This document shows, piece after piece, positions 47,153-58,438 of a stretch of 64,000 bases of DNA. Below the pieces are notes generated by a model, which was not told where the DNA came from, did not search any database, and saw nothing but the letters and a program-made list of their open reading frames with translations. The DNA comes from Camarhynchus parvulus (Eukaryota; Chordata; Aves; Passeriformes; Thraupidae), in NCBI RefSeq assembly GCF_901933205.1, contig NC_044572.1:73343465-73407464 (forward strand). Direction: 5' to 3'. A program made the translations under genes and the position numbers. Position 1 is the stretch's first letter. Each line of letters opens with the position of its first letter.

Positions 47153-47290
47153 CTGCTCCTTTCCCCATCGGCTGAGGTACTAGAAAGGTACAGCCTTCCC
47201 AAACCACCTACCACATATCCCTCCTTGAACCTACTATTTTACCCCAAAGTTCGTAAGTTCAGGCTTGTGCAGACCCCCTTGTCTGTTTCA

Positions 47291-47539
47291 GAAGCCAAGA
47301 TGCCTGGGCTCTGTAACAAACCTGCTGCTTGAGGTTATAGAGACACTGAAACCCATTTCAAAGATGCTAACACCCATCCCTTCACCCATGGAATTGTTTG
47401 TAAAGATACTAGCTTTCCTCTCACCACCTCTGCACGATTCCTTTAGGCACATTTATCAGACCAGGTGGCACCTCTGGCGCTGTTTTTTTAACCTGGGGAT
47501 CTGAGGGTTTTTGGTTTTTTGGTGGTGTTGTTTTTTTTC
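47291..47539. other. Flanking DNA between LTR and microsatellite
   Basis: No gene or known repeat. A pyrimidine-rich, GT-enriched transition leads into the TTGG array. Confidence 0.4.
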
Positions 47540-47590
47540 TTGTTTATTTGTTTGTTTGTTTGGTTGGTTGGTTGGTTGGTTGGTTGGGGT
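47540..47590 (+). repeat. (TTTG)n(TTGG)n compound microsatellite
   Basis: About five TTTG units run directly into about seven TTGG units. It is the reverse complement in kind of the CCAA array at 46345-46410. Confidence 0.95.
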
Positions 47591-49063
47591 TGGAGATGCC
47601 TCCCAGTCAGCTGGGAGCCATGGATGTAGAGTCTCGACAATACCACTCTTGGACAGTATCATGGAGAGTATTGAAACATAACATAAATAATAGGCTGATA
47701 GGAGAAATCACTAATTAAAACAACATGATCCTACCCAATACAAGGGTAGCTCAAAAAGTACATTTTATTTAGCTTTCAAGCATTTTCTCCATTATTAAAT
47801 AAATGGAAGGACAAATCCTCTGATGTATGCATTTTTAATTATTACGAAGGCTCTGCTATAGCTTAATTTACAATGTCATGTTTTCTTTGTTAAATAAGTT
47901 TAATCTTAAAAATTGTGTGACTAAATGAAGAATTTCCTTTTAAAATCTCTAAAAACAGATGTAGGTGAAACATCTGTTTTAAAGCTTAAGAAAAAGGCAG
48001 ATAATGCAACATTTAAATTTCTATAATGTACTTTCAGCTAAAACTCCTGTTACTATAAAACACAGAACAGTTAAACAGATTTATCTGGTCCAATCTGTTT
48101 TGAAGGAAATCTTATTTATAGGATTGAATTAAACTAAAGTGTTGTTTTGGGGGGAAGGTTGTTTTGTGCTAATTTCTAACAATAATTTGATTTTTTTTGT
48201 CTGATTAAATTGTTGCAATTTAAATTATACAATTGCAGTTGGTACACTTATTTAAGAGATGCCAAAGGAAAAAGTAAGCACTTTGTAAGGAAGAATCTGT
48301 TGTAAACAATTTGTTTTTATGTATGTATATAGCATTTTGGCTAAAAGATGCGGAAATAATAATTACTATAACAATAATTACAATAATAATAGTGATAATA
48401 AACCACAAACGAAAAGCCTTGGAATTGCCACTGACTGTAGGGGATTCTACAATAATTCAAGATTTATCAATAGCTTTTAGCTAAGGAATGGTGTTTAAAT
48501 TAATTTAATTACATGATTTTGTGTGTTTCAGGAAGGGCAATTCTTTTCATTTAGGTCTATTAGAAAATAGGCTAAATTCAGTGTTCTTTGTTATCAGCTG
48601 ATAAACTGAATATTAAGTGATAATGAATATTAACCAGCATATGAGAATATGAACTTGTCAGAATGCAATTTTGTATATTTAATAGTGAGAAAACTCTGTA
48701 AGTCTTTTACCAACCTTTCCTCTGTTCTGTAGAGCTGGCACACCTTACCAAACCTACCTTATAAATCACTTTTGGAAAAGTGTTTCCAAAGCTTTCTATG
48801 TGGCCATTTAATTTGATTTGACTAATGGATCCCACTCCAAATCTGTAAATGTGTTTATAGACATAGTGAGGTTGACCTCACTTCCTGTCTCCAAGCCTTT
48901 ATAACACTCAGCATGAAAGAAGCAGCAATCTTGCTGCAGCCCAACAGTGGTGCTCCAGATACAGTTGTACAGATTGTGAGATTTTTCTCTTCCCAAGACT
49001 TAATAGAATAAGTTACATTAAAAAAATAAAAAAAGGAAAAGGTGTTTATATTATTTTTTTGTT
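47591..49063. other. AT-rich DNA, no gene recognised
   Basis: It holds an (AAT)n-like tract at 48355-48403 and otherwise unique-looking sequence. A small hairpin GCCTCCCAGTCAGCTGGGAG near 47598 uses CTCCCAG and CTGGGAG as 7-bp arms. Confidence 0.5.
48355..48403 (+). repeat. Imperfect (AAT)n microsatellite
   Basis: AATAAT and ACAATAATTAC words repeat imperfectly, ending in AATAATAGTGATAATAA. Confidence 0.75.
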
Positions 49064-49650
49064 TTGTCCTGTCATTGGTCACCACTGTCTCTTCTCTTTG
49101 CACCCTCCCTTCAGGTATTTATATACATTGATAAAATGCCCCGGAGGCTTCTCCAGGCAAAGCAGTCCCAGCTCTTTCAGCTGCTCCTCTTCTGTGTGGT
49201 GCTCTTATCCTTGTGGTGCTTTGCTGAACTTTCAATAGTATCCCTCAGGCCCCCAAAAAATGGAGGCAGTTAAACACATGTGGGCTCACCACTGCTGGAT
49301 AAAGGTGAAGGATCACTTCCCACGACCTGTGGGCAGTATTTCACCTGACACAGCCCAGGATACCCCAGTCACCTTTGCAGCAAGAGAACATTTCTGGCTC
49401 ATGCTCAACCTGGTGATCACCAGGACCTCCAGGTACTTTTCTGCCAAGCTGATTTGTCCCCAGATTAGTGCACTTTATTGTTCCTCACCAGGTGCAGGAA
49501 TTGCCTTTGTCCTTTTGAGTTTCCTGCCATTTCTTCGGCCTCTTGAGGTCCATCTGGATCGCCTCACAACCTGCAGTGTACCACTCCTCTCTATGTGGTG
49601 TCAGCTGTAAATTTCCTGAGGGTACATTAAAGAAATTGTCCACCTCCAGG
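49064..49650 (-). mobile_element. CR1 LINE, antisense, first part
   Basis: The plus strand shows the reverse complement of CR1: CTGTCATTGGTCACCACTGT, CCCAGCTCTTTCAGCTGCTC, GCCCAGGATACC, TCTGGCTCATGCTCAACCTG, GGACCTCCAGGTACTTTTCT and GCCTCTTGAGGTCCATCTGG, ending with TAAATTTCCTGAGGGTACAT. The 3' tail is missing on the low-coordinate side. The next expected CR1 block is displaced to 50119. Frames inside (up to 116 codons on the plus strand) are antisense artefacts. Confidence 0.9.
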
Positions 49651-50118
49651 AAAAAAAAATTAAAATTTGAAGTATATTGCAATAAGGAAAGCTTGAACTC
49701 AGTGTCTTCAAAAAAGGACCCCAAAAAAGAAATCCCTGGTCAGTCATATCCTTACCATCTAAGTTTCCTACTCCTTATGTGACAGTTCAATATAAAATAT
49801 GTGACAGTTTCAATACAAAATATTAGGAACTGGTGTCTTCTGGTTCTCCATTGATTCTCTTCACTGTCTCTAGGTGGGCCCTTTCTCTTTTTACCTCTAA
49901 TGTTGCAGCTTGTGCTGGTGGGATAGTGGCCTTTTTTTATGCCTTGTCTTCCAGTATGAACAAGCTCTAGGGATCCCCTTTACTTAAGTAGGTACAGAGC
50001 TCAGTGCATGCAGCAAAAAGTTCACAGTGTGTGGCCTGAGGCTTCAGCAGGGCTAGCTACTAATGCTGAGTTACACTTACCAACTAATTTCCCTCATTCT
50101 TTTACAAGGTACTTTCTG
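49651..50118. other. Unidentified 468-bp segment splitting a CR1
   Basis: The CR1 stops near CCACCTCCAGG and resumes at CTGTCACCCAGATCATTAAT. Between them is sequence I do not recognise. It starts with an A-rich stretch, contains a 24-bp-scale direct duplication (TATGTGACAGTTcAATA.AAAA at 49777-49824) and a GC-richer middle. It could be an insertion younger than the CR1; clear target duplications were not found. Confidence 0.4.
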
Positions 50119-50220
50119 CTCTGTCACCCAGATCATTAATTAAGATTTTAAACAGTACTGGACCTGTTATTGATCCCCAGTACACCACTAGTCACTGGTC
50201 TCCAACTAGACTTTTCTTTT
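50119..50220 (-). mobile_element. CR1 LINE, antisense, continuation
   Basis: CTGTCACCCAGATCATTAAT, TAAGATTTTAAACAGTACTG, TTGATCCCCAGTACACCACT and AGTCACTGGTCTCCAACTAG follow the CR1 order expected directly after the block that ends at 49650. Matching fades beyond 50220. Confidence 0.85.
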
Positions 50221-52029
50221 TTACTGCTCTTTTGTTGCTAAGCAGACCCTTTTTTGAGCTCCTTGGAGAGTCTTACATATTTTTTAGCTCACTCTGAAGG
50301 AATAAAATTGGGGTTACATTTGAGAACAATACAAAGGAACAAAACAAAACCAGTTGTCCAGTAATTATGAAGCCCAGATTTACCTTCTTCTTGTGGTACA
50401 ATGTAGTAATAATGATCCATGTCAGTGGCTAGAAGCAATTGAGAAATGATCACATTAATGTCACAATTCCAGACCTAAGCTGATTGTAACTGGATTCTGT
50501 ACTTAGGAACAGCTTGCATCTCTGAACTCTCATATCTTTAACGTGGTTTTTGCTCTAGGCCTCAGGTCTCTATCTTTGACCTTTTTCTTGCTCTAGAATC
50601 ATGTCATTCTTCTGTTCTTGGCTTAGTTTCTGAACTGTAAGTAACCATCCAAAGCAAATGCAGACTCCAAGGAAGGTGCTGCTGTTTTAGAAAATTATTT
50701 ATTTTATAATTTAAGAAGATAAAATTAAACATAAAAAAACAATTCAAATGACAGAATAACTATCTCACTTATCTTTCAGGTTTGCTATTCCAGGGCTCTT
50801 GAAAAGCCCAACTTTTATATTTTTTCCTCAGAGCCTTAGACAACCCATTCTCTCACGGTTGGTAACACTGTGCTACCTGGATTTTAATCTATCTGCATAT
50901 TTTTGGCAACTTTTATAAATGGAGAAGGATGCACATATATTACATCTACGTAAATATATACCTGAAAGTGCTGCCTTTTTTAAATTAAAAAACCACAAAA
51001 CTACTGATAAACTAGTGGCAAGAAAGCATCAAGACAACTCTACTTGAATGGCATAAGGCAAGTGGGAAGTTGATAGAATGTGTTTTGTCTTTTGTAAACT
51101 GAATCTTGACAGAAGTATATTCAGGAGTAGTGACTGTAGTTGGAGAAGTCATTACATACCAAAGAAAACAAAAAATAAATGTTTTTACAGCAATTTGGTT
51201 AATGAAAATATGCTTAGAATAGAGGAGGTAAAGATTAAAGGAAAATACTTAGAAATTCCATTTGGAGCAGAAACTTCATATATTGCTGGGCATGCTCCCT
51301 CCACCACTCTCCCTGTGTGGGTATATCAAAAATATTATTTTGTATGATTCTAATTATCAAATATATTCAAAGAAATGGTTGTTAATGACATGTATTTGAT
51401 AACAACTGAGAAGTTAAAGGTAAAAACCCCCCTAAGAATTACTGTGTAAACTACAAAATGGCAACTTCTAATACAGATACTAGTTCCATTATTGCTTATT
51501 TGTCTAGAAATAAATGGTGGAGGTTTTCTTTTCCCTACAACATTTCATTAAAACAAATGTGTTTATTTTTCTATCACAGAACCAATTTACTGTGGAAAAA
51601 ATTCAGAGTTCAAAAGTGAATTGTTTCTCAGGGATATACAATGAAGCACACAGACACCACTTCTTATCCTCTGGAGGCAGAAACTGTAAATTAGATTTTA
51701 ACAAGTCAGATGCAGGCAATATAAATTTGTATAACAAGCCTTAGCAATAAAAAAAAATCTGCTCATTTGTAGTGTGGATGTAGTGATAGTTAATACTGAA
51801 GTAAATTCAGATTTGTTGTGATCATTTATGGAAAATCACTGTTGTATGACTTGCACTGAACCTAAAACTTTGGTATTATTAAATAATAAATGAGTAATAA
51901 TGATTACTGGAATAATGCTCTCTGGAGATTAAGAACCGCAAAGTCTAACAGGAAGTCTTCAGTAAAGGAAAGAGCTGTCTGTCACACAGAGAAGGGTTCA
52001 GTGCACTTTCAAAACCCATTTAAAAAATA
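50221..52029. other. AT-rich DNA, no gene recognised
   Basis: Unique-looking. Frames at 51078-51347 and 51514-51744 are short and unrecognised. No RNA gene seen. Confidence 0.5.
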
Positions 52030-52490
52030 ACATTTGTGCCCTGGAGCCACTCATACTGGATGTCGCTTGGAGTACACTTGTTCAGATCCGTGTCAGTGTG
52101 CAGCAAGGGCCGGCTGCTCCCGGGGACTGGGAGCTGTGAGCCAAGGGTGACCCCAGGCCTGACAGAGCTCTTCCCAACATCCCATCCCTCAGGATTTCAC
52201 TATGGTGAGCAAAACCTGGTGCTGTAACAGGGTCTTAACACCCCTGGGAAGGCCAGTGACAAGTTGATGTCAGAAACTCTCCAGGAACAGCACAAAGTAT
52301 CAGGAGTAAGGCCGGAGAAAGACCCTAAGATCTGTTCTGGGGATAGGGCTGGAGACCAGCACTCCCATGGGCCAGGGGACTGTGGGTCTCAGACTCAGCT
52401 GAAAATTTTCTCCAGGCTACACGTGCAGGATTGGGAGTTCCCAGGGGAGACTGGGAAAGGCCTGCGGGGTCTGGTAGTGTCCTAAGAAGC
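52030..52490. other. Isolated GC-rich block, unclassified
   Basis: About 460 bp of much higher G+C than the flanks, with CpGs (GGGCCGGCTGCTCCCGGGGA, TAAGGCCGGAG, GGCCTGCGGGG). It has abrupt composition edges, as for an inserted element. Two frames of about 70 codons lie on opposite strands. I found no TG..CA termini with target duplications and do not recognise the family. It could be an LTR/ERV fragment or another GC-rich repeat. Confidence 0.3.
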
Positions 52491-55400
52491 CCTAACAACG
52501 TGTGTAAGTCTGTCTTCATATGTGAAATAGCTTTCAACAGTAACATTTTAGGAATTATTATGTATTGATCAAATTAATTGGTAAATAAATAAATTAGTTA
52601 AGAGAGATCACTGGTAGTGGTTAAACTCCTCAGAACTGTCTTACTCATTCTAGGTCTTTTGAAACTTGTCTTTATTTTTAAGGCTGTCTGCTGATATATA
52701 AAATGGACTAAGTATATCAAGCAAGTCACAATACCCAGAACAACTCAGAAGAAAACTAAAAACTCACACCCATGATCATGAAGTGGCAAAAAGTAGCTAC
52801 ACAGGTGTCATGCAGAGATGTAAATCACTATGTCACATAAGTAGCTGGACCGTTTGGAAAATATAAGAATTAGGTAACATCTGGAAAGAAGCTGTTCCTC
52901 AAACCTAGATAGCACAAAGTTGCTGAGAGCAGAAATGCCAGTGTTGCTGCTAATTTTACTGTTTGCTGGCTTTTACTGTTACATTTAGGGAACCTTCAAA
53001 CTGATGTTCCCCAAAACCCTTGTGTATACACAGTCTGATTCTGTCTTTTCAATCCATTAAGGTCTTGTTTTTTCAAGGTTGTATGCCTAAAATCAGAGTT
53101 CTCTCATCATTGTAAATATATTTATAGGATAGTTAGCAATGTAGAAGAACTGTAAGATTTATTTCAAGCACAGTCCCAGTGTAACAGTGGTGGTTTTGGA
53201 CAAGAAGAAAGAAGAATGGTCTATCCAGTCCCCAGCTATGAGGAAGAGCTTTTAGAGGCTTGTAGCCGTGTGAACTTGCACCAGAAGAACTAAATTACAC
53301 TGGTCTCCTTAAAGGTACAACATTCCTAAAAGCAGAGGGGATCATAGGGGCTGTGTGTTCTCTGAGAAATCTATATATAGATTTCTCTCCGTTAAAGTAA
53401 AGGAAGTAATATTTTCTTCCACAATTCTTCCTCTTTGTGTAAACCTGCTCAGGTGAGGATGTGACAGATTGGCAAGCTGATACAGGGATGCTTGAAAGCA
53501 GTTGCACAACATTACAAGACTTTCAAAAGCTTAGCTGATTTTTTTTTTATTTTATTTGAATGCTTTATCGCTAGTAACCAGCATGCTGTTATTACTTGTG
53601 GATATAATCTTTGCATCATATGGAAGGATACTGAAGATCTTGAGTAATAGTCAAACATGTCTTATGGTGCTCATTAATACGCAGAAGTTAAATCACCAGC
53701 CAGCAATCGAAAAAGAGAAATGATCACATCAAAAATAAAGTGTCCCAGGGAGAGAATTAATGTCACAATAATTACATGGTCCACAGTGGAGAATGTGTGG
53801 TTATTAGCAGTTCTAGAGAGCTAATTAAGCAAGTCAAAATTCTTTTAAATCAGTTTAATCATGAGAAAAGGTGTTCCCTTGGCTCTGAACAACTAACTAG
53901 CATACAAGAATTGAGAATTCATGGGTACATCAAAAAGAAAGGAAAGATGGTAATTGTACTCTTCTGAACTACCTTCAATTTAAAAAGTGCTAGCTAATTA
54001 AAATAGAATTCATCAAATTGTTTGCTTTGGCAAAACACAGCAAAGACTGTTGCTGTTCATTAAGTCTCAGTGCTTTTTTACATAGTGTGTACAAATTTAT
54101 TTGTCATGATTGACTAGATTGTGCTTTTTCATCATATCAACAAAGTTATTTTGAGGTAATCTCTCTGCCTTGCTTGATTCACTTAGAGATATCAAACTAA
54201 AGTAAGGAAGAATGTGTCATGGAATGGAGAAGAAAATGGCACTTAGGCTCACAGAAGTCACCAGAACCAAATTCAAAGTCAATCATGTTAAAGTAAGCAA
54301 AACCTTCTGAAGTATTTTCAGAGTGTCTTGTGGTGTCCTGTTCTGCCCCCCACCCCCTCCAATGTACTAGTGCTTGGCTACTGGGACTGAGAAAACACTG
54401 GCTAACTCATGAATATCTCTCTGAATGCCAGCATTGACAGTGCCTCATTGCGATGCAGGAGCTATAACAGAAACTGGATTTTTCTTTTGCCTTAGCCTCT
54501 GAGCCCACAGAGATTGTGCCTCTCTAGACAGTATGGTTCTCAGCTACCCTACTCTGTTTATTGTGAAACCATAATCTGTCTGGAACCATAATTTTAATTT
54601 GCTTGCTTTTAAAAGTGGTCAGTAGCATACTTAGCATGCAAGTTTGCTGTTTGATTCCATGTAAATAACCTTGCAATTATAGTGTTGTGCAATAAAATAA
54701 ATCCAGTGTTGTAAGAAATTATATTCTTGAGTGTGATATGGACAGCAGTCAGATTTTTTGTTATTCTACTCTCATCATTTATGTCAGCCAGTGTCTCATT
54801 ATAACAGTCATACCATTTCAGTCTGGAATTCATCACAAAATCTTTGCAGTTCTAATGTCTTAAATGATTTTTCAATGTAGAATTGTAGATATTGTCTTTA
54901 CTGAGTCTCAAAACCCTACAAATGAAAAGTGATCATTATTAAAGGAAGAACACTGAAGGAGTTTAGGGCATTAAAAATATCTTTAATGTTATGCAATTTT
55001 TAAATTCCAGAGTTGTATACAATGAAATTTAGCTGTTACAATATACTTCAAGGATATATATCTTTTTACACAAAGTTTAAAATGCATGCAATTATCAGAA
55101 TATTACACAGACTTTATAAAATTTTCCTAGGCCTATTGATAAAGAAAAAAGATAAATCAGAAATATGGATTCAGAATTAATTGAATTTTGTGTATTTAGG
55201 TGAAAAAATAATATGGATGTGGAGGAATGATGAAATGCAAATTGACATGAAATTTTAAACATGTTACTAAGCAGCAGGTGGAGGATACATATCTATAAAC
55301 TAATATCAGACACAGAAGGAATATATGACAGAGCTTTGTTTGCCACAGATGAGGCATACGCAATGTGGAGTTGTATCAGCAATTAATAGGGATGCTTTTA

Positions 55401-56770
55401 TTATTATAAGCTACATAAGGCAGTATCTCGTCACCAATATATCTACCGTTGTTTCATGTTATCTGACTTTAAGCTTTTAAAAACTAGTACTCTAATCCAG
55501 TTTTTTGTGTTCTCTCTCAAATCAGTGGAGAAAGGAAAATGACTCTTTGTATTCTATCATAGATTCATATTCTTCTGTGGAAATTGATCTCTTTGTTGAC
55601 CACAAATGGAGCTAATAACTGCCAAGTGGCTCAAGTTATGTGACATGAAACCTACTCAAATGAAGAAGAAATTGAGTGAGATAAGGCTTTAGAAAGGAAG
55701 AAAAAAAAAGGCCATCAATTTGGTAGTATTCCAATCTACATAAGAAATAATGGAATAAAAAATTATATAGATTGATGTAATTTAAAAAGCAGACTGCCAT
55801 TATTTTTAACATGATTTTTGAAGTAAATATTTAAACCAAGTATCTTAGAAATTTCTAACTTCATACGCTACTGAGAAACCTTGCACAATGCTGGTCAGTG
55901 TATGGTTTCAGATAATACACTTCTAGTGAATTCCTGCATATCTGAAAATGTATTCATACGGTACATTTTTTATTGGTACTCATATAAAGCTCTCAAATAT
56001 GTTATTCTGTTTCCTTTCTTTTTGTCTTTGTTCTACAAGAACCTGATTCATCCTACTCAAGTTAAAAGCATTTTTTCCATTTATTTTGACACAATTTGGA
56101 TCAATGCCACGCATCTCTTTTCTTTTAGAAGCAAAAATGAATTTTAATCACCAAGAACTTGCAAACGTGTCATTATATAGTCAGTTGCTTAACAAATGTA
56201 AAAATAAGCTTTCTGCCATTTATCTCAGAGGCATATTCTAATAACCTATATATTTTAAAATCATTAAGGAATAAGTTACTGATGAAATAGCTCCTGCAGT
56301 GTAAAGACTAAGCAATAAAATTGCTAATGTTTAGTTAATCAGTTTACTTAGCTATTTTAGATGCTTAGACTACATGTTATTTTGGAGTTTGTTTTTGTAA
56401 TTACTTATCAATCCATATCGCTAATGTAGTTTACAGTAGACACCAAATATTAGATTTGCCTGGCATTGATAAAGATAATTTACCCATTTATTTTTTTGTA
56501 CAGGAAAAGTATAGGTAACCATAAAAATATCAGCAAAAAAGTGTCTAGACTTTTGTCTCATTGTTTCAAAAGATGCATATATGATTCTTATAAAAACTGA
56601 AAATACGACTTTGTTTCAGCCAAACATATTTTAAACATGAAAATTCATTATGGTGAACTTGAGCAGAATTACTCTGAGTAGTCTGATGCTTCCTTTGTGT
56701 GAGGTTTCAAGTTTTTAATTTGATTCCTATCAAAAGGTAGAAGGATAAAAAGAAAATTACTTGTCCAACA
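52491..56770. other. AT-rich DNA, no gene recognised
   Basis: It contains the 24-bp palindrome at 53364-53387, an oligo-C stretch at about 54346-54358, and otherwise unique-looking DNA with only short, unrecognised frames. Confidence 0.5.
53364..53387. repeat. Perfect 24-bp palindrome with no spacer
   Basis: GAGAAATCTATA (53364-53375) is followed directly by TATAGATTTCTC (53376-53387), its exact reverse complement. The centre is TATATA. Flanking bases (T on both sides) do not extend the symmetry, although CTCT and CTCC neighbours keep a pyrimidine bias. Confidence 0.9.
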
Positions 56771-57118
56771 TAGAATCATAGAATCACATTGTCACAGGAT
56801 ATTCTGAGCTAGAAGAGACCCATAAGAATCACCAAAGTCCAGCTCCATCTTGTACAGGACCATCCTTGAGAATCACACCATGTGCCTGAGAGGATTGTCC
56901 AAATACTTCTTGAACTCTGTCAGGGTTGGTGCTGTTACCACTTCCCTGGGGAGCCCGTTCCAGTGCCCAGCAATTCTCTGGGTGAAAAACTTTTCTTTAC
57001 TATCCAACTTAAACCTCCCCTGACACAACTTCAGGCCATTTCCTCATGTCTTGCCACTGGTCACCACAGAGAATAAATCCCCTCCTTTTTCCCTCGCGAA
57101 GAAGTTGCAGACTGCCAT
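56771..57118 (-). mobile_element. CR1 LINE 3' end, antisense
   Basis: The plus strand starts TAGAATCATAGAATCAC (reverse of the CR1 tail), then GAGCTAGAAGAGACCCATAA, CACCATGTGCCTGAGAGG, TTCTTGAACTCTGTCAGG, GGGGAGCCCGTTCCAGTGCC, CAACTTAAACCTCCCCTGAC and CTTCAGGCCATTTCCTCATG. It is cut after GAAGTTGCAGACTGCC. Same 3' subtype as the copy at 10700-11605. Frames at 56882-57309 are antisense artefacts. Confidence 0.93.
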
Positions 57119-58014
57119 ATTGCAGAATAGTTGAGAACATATCAGTAGGAATGCTTTCAAGATTTTCTTCTCAATCGTCTTATGTTAACAAAATTGAAAA
57201 AAAAAAATGTTTACATGAAGTAGCACTTATAAGAGCAGTCCATAATCAGCTGTTTTGTTTTAAAGTAGGAAAGCATTTTAATATTTTGTTGAATTTTTGG
57301 GCTAAATAGACTAAGTATTTAAAGTTGTAATCTGGATTATGTTATGTTAAACAGTGGATGACCATCTTTAGCCATAAATGCGTGGGATTTAGGATGAATT
57401 GTTACTGTAATATAAAATGTCAAAGGACTGAAAAGGCTTAACAAGATCTTGAGTGTAGTTTGGAAGATCAAAAAACTTCCTTCCTTTCTGTTTGACAGAA
57501 TTATGTAATATTTTGTCATCCAGAAATTTATCTTGAATATTGAAGACATTTTAGATGTTATAAAGTAATTTTAATTTTGTTTTACATATAGAAGGGTTTT
57601 TTAAAACAATAAAATAGTAGAACAATACAAAATAGGACATTTTTATAACTACTTTAGCAGTTGCATTTATTAATGTAGTTTTTCTTTTAACAAAATATGC
57701 CAGAAGTAAAATAAATAATGAAATAAGGTCTTTAACAAGAGCTTCTGCTACATTCTTAAAATCACAAATAAAATTCATAGTCCAAGAACATTACACAGTC
57801 TTGTCAGATGAAAGTGGATCTCAAAGAGACAGATTTTTGTCCATAGTTAAAGTAGTGATGTTATTAACAATTTTTAGCATTAAAATAAATTTTAATGATG
57901 AAGTAATTTTCTCCTTCATCTTCCCCTGATCCTATCATACATCTACAAAAAAATTGTAGTATGTGTGTATAATCAAATCTGAGGGAAAGTAATGAAAGAA
58001 GTAGAATGCTCAAA

Positions 58015-58052
58015 AGCAAAACTTTTGAGAAGTTTTGCTCCTCAAAACTTCT
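58015..58052. repeat. Two overlapping alternative hairpins sharing a middle arm
   Basis: AGCAAAACTT (58015-58024) pairs exactly with AAGTTTTGCT (58030-58039) around TTGAG. AGAAGTTTTG (58028-58037) pairs exactly with CAAAACTTCT (58043-58052) around CTCCT. Both need the same central AAGTTTTG, so only one can form at a time. Confidence 0.85.
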
Positions 58053-58410
58053 GAAGGTTGTATGAAATTAAAATTATTTTGATTTTTTTCAATTGACACA
58101 ATATTCATGTCACAATTCACTGTGGATTGTTGTTTAAAAGTCTATGAAAATGGATTTACTTTTTGCAAGCAATATATTATTACAATATCTTAATCATATT
58201 TAGTTTCATTTGTTGGTTATGTTAAATTACTATATAAGTAATTAAATTTATATATGTATGGCTATTATAATTATTAATTGCAGTAATTGGGGGTCATAAT
58301 GCAGCAATATACACCATTTGCCCAGTTCTTTATATGGGAAGTAAAAAACCCATTGCAATAGCAAAAATCTTGGTGAAATGGAGAAGATAGCAACTTTTCT
58401 ACTTTATTTC

Positions 58411-58438
58411 TTTACTGGGAGCTTTTCCAGTAAAAGCT
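58411..58438. repeat. Second pair of overlapping short inverted repeats
   Basis: TTTACTGG (58411-58418) pairs with CCAGTAAA (58427-58434), and AGCTTTT (58420-58426) pairs with AAAAGCT (58432-58438). As in the structure 400 bp upstream, the stems compete. Confidence 0.65.

Larger units (their letters stand above)
46925..47290 (-). mobile_element. Minus-strand LTR of an endogenous retrovirus (approximate ends)
   Basis: On the minus strand there is a TATA-like GGAATAAAAAGAGG (about 47115-47128), then a leader with CACGGGTGTGTGCCCC, then CTCTTATTCGAATAAAGTTG carrying AATAAA (plus-strand TTTATT at 47039-47044), then CCTCTCTGTCTCC. This promoter-R-poly(A) order is typical of an LTR, and the GC/CpG content is well above the flanks. 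The best boundary guess is TG at 47290 and CA at 46925 on the minus strand, flanked by GGAGCC and GAAGCC, a 5-of-6 match. If correct it is a 366-bp solo LTR with a class II-type 6-bp duplication. Open frames up to 158 codons in this area are by-products of GC-rich DNA. Confidence 0.6.

Noticed and set aside
46738..47332. Overlapping frames of 138 and 158 codons on opposite strands
   Set aside because: They lie in the minus-strand LTR and adjoining GC-rich DNA, where stops are rare on both strands. No recognised domain.
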